The translations under genes and the position numbers were made by a program. From Mercurialis annua (lineage: Eukaryota > Streptophyta > Magnoliopsida > Malpighiales > Euphorbiaceae): a stretch of 64,000 bases of DNA. The DNA lies in NCBI RefSeq assembly GCF_937616625.2, contig NC_065576.1:8496501-8560500 (forward strand). The letters are read 5' to 3'. Below the pieces are notes generated by a model, which was not told the origin of the DNA, did not search any database, and saw only the letters and a program-made list of their open reading frames with translations. Below, piece by piece: positions 56,554 to 64,000 of this stretch (the stretch's first letter is position 1; every line of letters starts with the position of its first letter).

Positions 56554-58208
56554 GGTCCGGCCACCATGGCCATGGGCATCCCCCTTCAAGACATAAACCT
56601 TCATCAAACCCTAACACCCCACAATTGACAACTCTCACAACTCACTCAAACCATCCCCTAAATTTAGCTTTAATCAATCAATTACACTTACTAATCACCA
56701 TTTTAGAGCTTAAAATCATAATCACTAACAACTTTAATCAAAACAGAAATTTACAGCAGAAACCTTAACCTTATATAACGATTTTTACCTTGATTTTCTG
56801 GGCTTGATGAGTAGAGAATCTCACGCTCGTTCCGTGGCCATAAAAATCGCATCAATCGGACTTAAAACGAAGGAGTTATGGCTAATTGAAAATTTGTTAC
56901 TTAGAAGCTTCAAATGAGGAAGATGATGATATTTGGAGTTGAGATAATTATGCATTTTGCTGAGCTAAATCAATTTCTTAGGCTATATATATTTATGGTA
57001 TAATGTTTCTATTAACCCCTAATGAAGCCACCTCCTCAAACTTAGGTCCTAAGCTTTTCTTTTATTCAATTTGGCCCAAAAATCACTTAATCGTTAATCT
57101 CGACAATTTTTCGTATTATTTATGTCCAAATAAATAATACTCTTCCGCTAACTCACTATTTAGACTCCGCTAATCGATTTTGCCAAATTCTGGCTAAAAC
57201 GCTCAATTTTCCAATTTGAGCGAAAACGACGATTTCCGTCACTGTTTCATCCTTATTTTTCTTTTATGAATATTGATGTCCAAATTATCAATATTATTTT
57301 CTTAATTACTGATTCCCGTCAATAATTTATTTATTTAATATTTTTCGGGCAATAAAATTCCATTTTCTAATTTTTTGGGGACTTAATCTTATCTTAAATT
57401 CCAACTTTTCCTTAGTCTCGTTTAATTAATTTAGGCATTAGAAATATTGAAATTCCTTCTTTAAATTTCAATATCGACCTATCCTCGTTCTTAATTACTT
57501 AATTCCTTCGCTAACTTCTTTTTCTAGTCGCTCTGATTATTAATTTAAATTGCGTTGCTCACTTCGGCAACGTCAAACGTACGGGGTATTACAGAAACGT
57601 ATACAACTTGACAGCCATTATATAAATATCATCAATCATCATTTGTAAGTTAAACAGTTAATCTAAAACTACCTCTGATAATTGTTTATTACCAGAAACG
57701 AGACCTATCAAAAACTATTGACAAAAAGCGGTGATAACCCAAAATACAACCATACCGCTATAGACCTCGACAAAAATAAACTAGCCTGACTATCTACTGC
57801 AGCGCTAGAGCAAAAGACAGAAACTGTACATGTCAAAAGAGCGAGCTTTCCGGATCAAGAATGGAAGCTCGGGTCAACCTTGATCTACTGAGTACCTGAA
57901 AAGTTTGGAATATCAACGGGTCAGACTATGCTGAGTAAGTTCACAGTTTACTAACGATATTATATTTAAAACTAAGGTCGCATTGTCGATAACATACGAT
58001 ACTCAAAATAATCTATTTATAATCTCTTACTGGAATATACTTATACTTGAAACATAATTTGATAATAAACATTTCCTTAAATAAAAAAAGTATAAATAAA
58101 CATAAATAAAAGATTTCCAATATTCGATCCGTTCGAAACCCTAAACCCAAGTACTACGGACTTATTGGACATAATTGATAATAATCACTTTTCAATTATA
58201 TCGTCCGA

Positions 58209-58390
58209 GTGGCCGGGTCCCGAGATAGTTCGACCGAGTTACCCGCTACCACGTGGCATAGTCCCGAGATAATTCAACTGAGTTACATCATGCCACTACT
58301 TAATCCCAAGTTGTGGGTCCCGAGATAGTTCGACCGAGTTACCCACTAGACACAGGTCCCGAGATAGTTCGACCGAGTTACCTTGTGTCT
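58209..58390. repeat. Four-unit hairpin array, family A 5' LTR
   Basis: Second LTR copy of the family A array, same arms. Confidence 0.88.
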
Positions 58391-60017
58391 ATTACATTTC
58401 TTTTTATCCTCCTTAATCCATTAGTCGATCGATATTCATAATTTACCATTTCAAATCATTGACCATAGACGCCTAGACTCGTATTAGTACTGGTGATCAC
58501 ACAGCCTATTGACACCCAATAGGTAGCACGTTTCCCTCGGATCTCATATCGGGTTAAATTAACTAAATTCATAAAATACGTAATTCATGCTTTACATAAA
58601 ACAATTAATAGATTAAAGGAAACAATCAATTCATAAATACTTTCACAAAAATAAATCAAACTTTTAAAATAGAACATATACTTGTTAATTCACATTTTCA
58701 TAAAGAGCACATCGTCTTTATGACAGCATTCAACCTTGAAAATCATCATTTCCAATTAACTAGTTCTTTTCCAAATCATAGATATTATCTTATAGCACAA
58801 TGATATATAATATCATTTGTCATGAATAAATTCCATTTATGCGACCTTTATGGACTTTAAAATATATAATTCAAATGTAGAATAAAGTAAAATATAAATA
58901 AAATATAGAGTTTGTTATTAAAATATTATGACAAACTTTAAAACAAAATTTGTAAGCTATACTAAAATATAATAAATCAATCAAATGCGCAATAAAAGAC
59001 ACTATAAATAATATATAAGTTTTACTTAAAATACATAATCAAACATATATATAATAATAACAATACAATATCGAAAGTAACTTGCGAACTTGCCTCGATC
59101 GCTTAAATCCAATTTTGTTTCAATAATCAAATTATCTTGCCCGTTGCTATTTCCTTAGTCCACTACTTCTCCAAGCCAAAGTCGCTCAATATTTATAATT
59201 TGAACAAATCTCATATTAACACTTGATTTCATAATATATTTTATTCCTACCATTTCCATTCTTATATTCAAACTTTGAAGTTTGAATTATATTCTAAGTC
59301 CTTATTTTAAATTCTTGCCTTCTTAAAGTCTAACTTAATCGATTTGGTTAATACTTAACCAAATCGTCTAATTACTACTTTAACTTCTAAGTTTTCTAAT
59401 ACTTAGGTTAATTCATAACTCACTTAGTTTTATCAATGTAAACTAATTTACTTTATGTTATTAAAATCAACTAATTTATTTTAAATTAAAGCTTCTATTA
59501 ACATTCACTAATCCAATTTAACTTGAATTAACCAACTTTAATAAACCGTGTATTAAACTTAATACCAAATTTTAAGTCTGACTTTCATTAAACTTAATAT
59601 ACTCATTCTACCCTTTACTTTAGATTTTAATTTATTTCTCAAATCAATTCAAAATGTCATAATCAATTTAAACCCAAATATAAAAAAATATTATTTATTC
59701 CATTTACCAATTTACATTTTATGTTTTCCATTTTAACTTAAACTTATACCTTTAATCCTTAATATTAGACATTATTTTATTATTATTTTTTTTAAATCAA
59801 CTTCAAATACACTCTAATTTACTTTTATCAAAGCCACTTTTAAAATTAGGCTCGATTTAAATTTCTTTATCAAATTTTATTACTCCTATTTCCTATTTTT
59901 TAACTATTCAAAAATTCAAATTTATTTAAATTTTTAAAAACGTCATATTTGAAAAAAAATATATTTTTCCTCATAGCGACGGGCGGGTCCCGGAGAGCGA
60001 CCGGCTGGTCTGCCGCC

Positions 60018-60147
60018 GAGCAGACCTCGGTCTGCTCAGCAGAGCAGACCTTCGGTCTGCTTCAGCAAGCAGACCTTGGTCTGCTCTGGTTGAGCAGACC
60101 GTAGTCTGCTCAACCATGAGCAGACAGGTCAGGCCATTGGCCTGACC
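60018..60147. repeat. GC-rich run of five perfect hairpins, family A 5' LTR
   Basis: Second LTR copy, all five hairpins preserved without change. Confidence 0.93.
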
Positions 60148-61136
60148 GGTCTTTCCTCCGGCCACCGGTTCCGCCCCTCCGCTCAATTCCGACTCCGACT
60201 CCGATTTCGTTTTCCAAAAATTAATATTTAACCAACAATTAAAAATTTCCAGCAATATTAAAAATCATCAATTCTTCAATTTCTTTAGTGTTTATAATTA
60301 CTACTAATTACTCTAATCAACAAATACACTTTACTTTCATTAATCCTTAAGCAAAACCCATAAAACTTCAATATTTAGTCATTTTTGAATAATTTCCAGC
60401 AATATATTAAACTCCTAATTTCCATTTAATTTGACAATTTTCACCTTAATTTCATCTTCTTTTCTCATACTTAGTGTTTATATTCATAATAATTACTCTA
60501 ACAATAATTTTCTTCCAATTTAATCAATTTCTAATAAATTTCATAAACCCTAAAAACTTTAACTAATTAAATAACTTACTAGTTTAGAAACCTTACCTTG
60601 ATTATTGTTGCTATAGATAGAATCTTAGCTTAATCCTCAAAATATCCAAGATTCCTTCATGATTTTGGTGGAAAATGGAAGTTTTGGGATGAGAAATGGT
60701 TTAGAGAAGAAGAAGAGGAAAATTCTGGAAATCTCCTTCTTTTTCTCCTTTGTTTCTATTATCCTTATTAATATCTCTATTTTAATTATTAATAATGAAA
60801 GAAATTGGGCTTGGACTTTGAGTTTTCTCTTTTACTATTTGTTTGGACTTGTATTGTTGTTAATTAGGCCTACTATTTAATATGTCTCTACACTATATTT
60901 TATATTTTTTTTTCTTTTGCTTATTAATTTATTAAATTAATTTATTACTTAAGCACGTCGATAATAATTCCGGGCTTAAATCCAAATTTTCCAATGATAA
61001 AAATTATACGGGCTATTTTTCCTTATTTTAGCTCCCTTTGGCTAAAATAATATGTTTAATCCAATTAAACATTTCTCCAAAAATGCGGGGCATTACAAAT
61101 TAGAATCCTAATTAAAACACAATTATTTAATTTGTT

Positions 61137-61266
61137 GACTAATAAATCTTTCTTCACCTAAAATTTTGCCGAAGTTGGATTTCATATGTATATATCCAAA
61201 AGACTAATAAATCTCTCTTCACCTAAAATTTTGCCGAAGTTGGATTTCATATACATATATCCAAAA
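61137..61266. repeat. 65-bp tandem duplication inside Helitron 2
   Basis: Two units (61137-61201, 61202-61266) starting GACTAATAAATC and ending ATCCAAAA, differing at two or three positions. Confidence 0.9.
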
Positions 61267-62344
61267 GATCTTCTATAATTTGTTTCTATTATAACTATAA
61301 TTCTTCCTCTAGCTATTACCACTACGTAAAGGAGTATATTTCTAAGATTTATTAGTCATCACAAACTATGGTGGGCAGTAAAAGCGGATAAAATTTCTAT
61401 TAACTATTAACTAATTCAGTAATTTTCTTTCAATTTTTGACCAAATGCTCATACCAATATTGCTTCATGAGAACAAATTTATGAAAATGTTAGTAGATTA
61501 AAAGAAACAAATAAATAATAAAATAATAATTCTAAATTATTAATGGGTATCATAGTATGATGACACAATCATTATGTGTATAATAAGAACACATAATCGT
61601 CACACCAGTGCAAATATAGATATTAGACTATGGCCACATTATAATTACGAAAGTGATGTTTTGAGTATAAAAAGTTGATATATGTGAGGAGTTTCCGATA
61701 ATTGTAATTATTACTTGATTTCTATTTGAGTTTATATATGATCAATATACCTAATATACCTATTAATTAGTAGATAGCTATTAAAATAATTAAATTAAAA
61801 TAAGTATTTCAAAAAAAGGGAACTAAAAGAATGCACTAATTGTTGAGATTGAATGTGAAAGTTCTGTTGGTTCTCCCAATTATATAAGTACATGGATTAT
61901 TGGATAATGTTTTAATAGTTAACAATGTTATTTTGAATATTCAATCATGAGATGTGAGAAAAAAATTTCACTATATACAATCAATTATTCATGCACTTAT
62001 ATAGATCATTCTAGCACGAAATGTTGAAGTATTTTAATTACATATTAATATGATTTACTTTTATAACATTTAACTAATGCTGTGTATATGTGGGGGCATA
62101 CAACAACTATAGCTCCGTTACTCATTTTTAAAAAATAGACCATTAAAGATATGTAATTTATTTATTTATTTATAAAAATTGATTCCAATCAAAATTTTAC
62201 AAAAATAATAAATAACTTTTTTTAACAAAAAATGCTAACTAATTTAATATTAATTATAAATAAAATAAATTATGTAATTTTATAATAAATTTAATTGACG
62301 AGTCACATTACGAGCCACGTGCATAGCACGTAATACGAAACTAG

Positions 62345-64000
62345 TTAAAAAAAAGTACTGAATTATACTATGTAATGCAGATTATTGGTGTTCTCATAAA
62401 TTTTTGAAGCAACTTATCTATCTATAACTATTCTATAAGTGTGAAGGGGGGGACGGGAAAAATTACAACATTAGCCGTCAATAATTAAACAAATTACAAA
62501 GATAATTATAAATTAAACTCTAAATTAAAAATCAAAATCATTACGCATATGAATTAGACGTAGCACATTAAGAGTCCATCACTTGCCAAATTGTGAAATC
62601 ATATGTATCACAGTTACACTGAAATGCTAAGTCTATTTCATATGTATATGACAATTTAATTGGTCATTAACTTCAATAAATAATGATCCACAGCAAAAAA
62701 GAAATTCAATAGTGCAGCTTGTTTTTGAAATTCTACTGCGAGCTCCAAATTTCATATTATGTATGTGGTTTCTGTTCCATCCTTTCAATTTCTAATCCTA
62801 TGCTTTGATTTAATTTGTTTTTTTAGACAATTATTCATATTTGTGTTCCAATACTTTCCTTTATATTTATGTTCCAACACTTTCCTTTCTAGCTATTCGT
62901 TTGATTTTTTCAAGTGATAATATTTATTGTGATTTATGTGACATAAAGAAAAATCAGTATTATTTATTCTTGCCTAATAATTGTATAATAAAATTTATAT
63001 ATGATTATACTATGTACTGTTAATCAACTATTATACTACTAATTGATAAATTTGTAATTTATGTGCTATACTCAGTATACTGTATCCCTAATCAAACTCT
63101 ACTAAACCATATCATCAAACCTTTAATTTGCTTTACTTATCAATTAACTTTTGATAATTACATTATTAATTAAGAAGTTAAAATAAAGCAGTCAGCATAA
63201 TTTATGTGATTAATAGTAATTAAACCATTATTAAACTTGTGCAAATAGATAGTTACATATTGGCTTTCATTAGGCCATTATATATTAAAATTTATATGAT
63301 TTTTAATATATAAGTAATTTAAAATAATAAAAAAGATATAAGATAAAATAACAATTAACTTTCACAGGGAACTATAAATTTATTGATAACGGGTTATATA
63401 AATAATATTATAAATAAAAAATAACTAAAATAAGTATTAAAACTAGAACATTAATTAATTTATTTACTTTAATTTTTATTAAATATATAACGGGTCGTAT
63501 AATTGTCGCTCACTTGCGTAACACGTATTAAAATCAAAATTAAAAATATAACATAATAATTAACTACAATAGTTTTTGAAAGTTAACCTATTTATTTTTG
63601 AATGATCATTTAAATTTTATGATTAATAGGATTTTTATAATAGTAAATCTAATGAAATTATTACCATAGTAAATTGTTATAAACAATAAAGCAAGAAGTT
63701 TACTTCTAATTAAATTCATTACTATGGTTGTAATAGAATTCTTAACTATCTCAGTGGTGTTTGAATAGGACTGTGTTATTATTACAAATTCAAATTCCTT
63801 TACGATTTTACAATTTTACTGTATGTAGAAAAAATATTTAAGCAATTTATATATTTTTGTTTTATTAAAATTGATAAAAGTTTTGATGGGCTACTTTATA
63901 CTTCAGCAATTTGAATATTTAGTTCTGGTGTTTCAATAGGAGTATAATATATTAATGTCCAACTAAGACTAACACTATTTATGAAGGAATTTTTTATTGT
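62345..64000. other. AT-rich DNA, possible third Helitron start
   Basis: No gene. TCTATCTATAACTATTCTAT followed by a G7 run (near 62413-62455) resembles the Helitron starts at 42686/43243, but no matching 3' hairpin plus CTRR was found. The rest is AT-rich with no defined element. Confidence 0.35.

Larger units (their letters stand above)
48503..57593 (-). mobile_element. LARD-like non-coding LTR retrotransposon, family B
   Basis: LTRs of 3,298 bp each (48503-51800, 54296-57593), about eleven differences by eye, so young. Sense is the minus strand: TGTAATACCCCGTACG...GGGTCGTGACA. TSD GAAAC. PBS TGGTATCAGAGC at 54291-54280, with a second copy at 54081-54070; PPT AAGGGGGGAAGAA at 51801. The 2.5-kb interior has no gag or pol. 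Related to but distinct from family A (shared LTR ends, PBS, PPT and several internal blocks). Confidence 0.92.
54296..57593 (-). repeat. Family B 5' LTR (3,298 bp)
   Basis: Same length and structure as its partner, offset 5,793. Hairpin run 56455-56553; four-unit array 54851-55032. Confidence 0.93.
43368..61097 (-). mobile_element. LARD-like non-coding LTR retrotransposon, family A
   Basis: LTRs of about 3.69 kb; sense is the minus strand. Sense ends TGTAATGCCCCGC...GGGTCGTGACA. Perfect 5-bp TSD AATTA (43363-43367, 61098-61102). PBS TGGTATCAGAGC (initiator Met tRNA) at 48303-48292; polypurine tract AAGGGGGGAAGAA beside the 3' LTR at 47062. The interior (47062-48309) is only 1.25 kb and has no gag or pol. 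The 5' LTR is split by family B (48503-57593, TSD GAAAC). Terminal and PPT sequence look Ty3-type, but with no RT the lineage is inference. It must rely on proteins of another element. Confidence 0.9.
57594..61097 (-). repeat. Family A 5' LTR, second piece
   Basis: Resumes with the duplicated target GAAAC (57594-57598) and matches the rest of the 3' LTR to its end. Includes second copies of the hairpin array (58209-58390) and GC-rich hairpin run (60018-60147). Confidence 0.92.
43243..62344 (+). mobile_element. Helitron 2, non-autonomous, split by a nested LTR element
   Basis: Begins directly after Helitron 1 with TTATATATAAAAGAACGG (the first bases of the usual start are missing) and shares the G-rich block and GACAGGCAAATTTACTGAAT with it. 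The right end (GAGCCACGTGCATAGCACGT, then AATACGAAACTAG, ending 62344 before T) carries the same hairpin. Without the LTR element (43368-61097) it is about 1.4 kb. Helitron 1 has the uninterrupted equivalent of the insertion point (GTAATTAGAATCCTAATT near 42815). No Rep/helicase. Confidence 0.78.

Noticed and set aside
62413..63530. A third Helitron
   Set aside because: Start-like TCTATC and a G run are present, but no hairpin plus CTRR end could be found.

Overview
The window is nuclear DNA of a flowering plant, very probably a eudicot. The evidence is a plant R2R3-MYB gene with its typical first intron, an intronless plant tubulin cofactor C gene, tRNA-primed LTR retrotransposons, hAT, CACTA, Mutator-like and Stowaway elements, tRNA-derived SINEs and Helitrons, all in AT-rich intergenic DNA. 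There are no operons, rRNA genes, tRNA genes or CRISPR arrays. Only two host genes are clear. The first is an R2R3-MYB gene cut by the left edge (exon 1 at 601-733, start of exon 2 at 112-1, minus strand). The second is a tubulin-folding cofactor C (TBCC/PORCINO-type) gene at 40688-41704, minus strand. Nearly everything else is mobile DNA, much of it with exact boundaries and target-site duplications (TSDs).

Layout. 1-4191: MYB gene, its promoter, a run of three palindromes, a 273-bp CACTA element and degenerate sequence. 4192-8772: an almost intact hAT transposon with an 8-bp TSD; its transposase frame is broken once, at an A7 run inside the BED zinc finger. 8795-14200: microsatellite, fold-back Mutator-like elements, SINEs, a MITE and a LINE fragment. 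14290-25545: one decayed LINE split by two insertions, a gag-only Ty3-type element (15340-21520, TSD GTTGC) and a related solo LTR (23865-25432). 25546-34371: CACTA fragments, Mutator-like and Stowaway MITEs, tandem duplications and a SINE with a perfect 15-bp TSD. 35670-40324: an intact Ty1/copia element with identical LTRs, inserted 364 bp downstream of the TBCC stop codon.

42686-62344: a three-level nest. Two related Helitrons lie head to tail. The second contains a large coding-free LTR element (family A, 43368-61097, TSD AATTA). One LTR of family A contains a second, related coding-free LTR element (family B, 48503-57593, TSD GAAAC). Both resemble LARDs (large retrotransposon derivatives): LTRs of 3.3-3.7 kb, initiator-Met primer sites, polypurine tracts and no gag or pol.

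The most interesting signal is in the A and B LTRs. Each has (i) four hairpin units with a conserved core of about 24 nt and variable stems, whose stem bases change in compensating pairs between A and B, and (ii) a GC-rich run of near-perfect consecutive hairpins about 1 kb from the sense start of the LTR, with unrelated sequences but similar architecture. This points to conserved nucleic-acid structure in elements that encode no protein. Coordinates come from reading the sequence by eye; no database or folding program was used.
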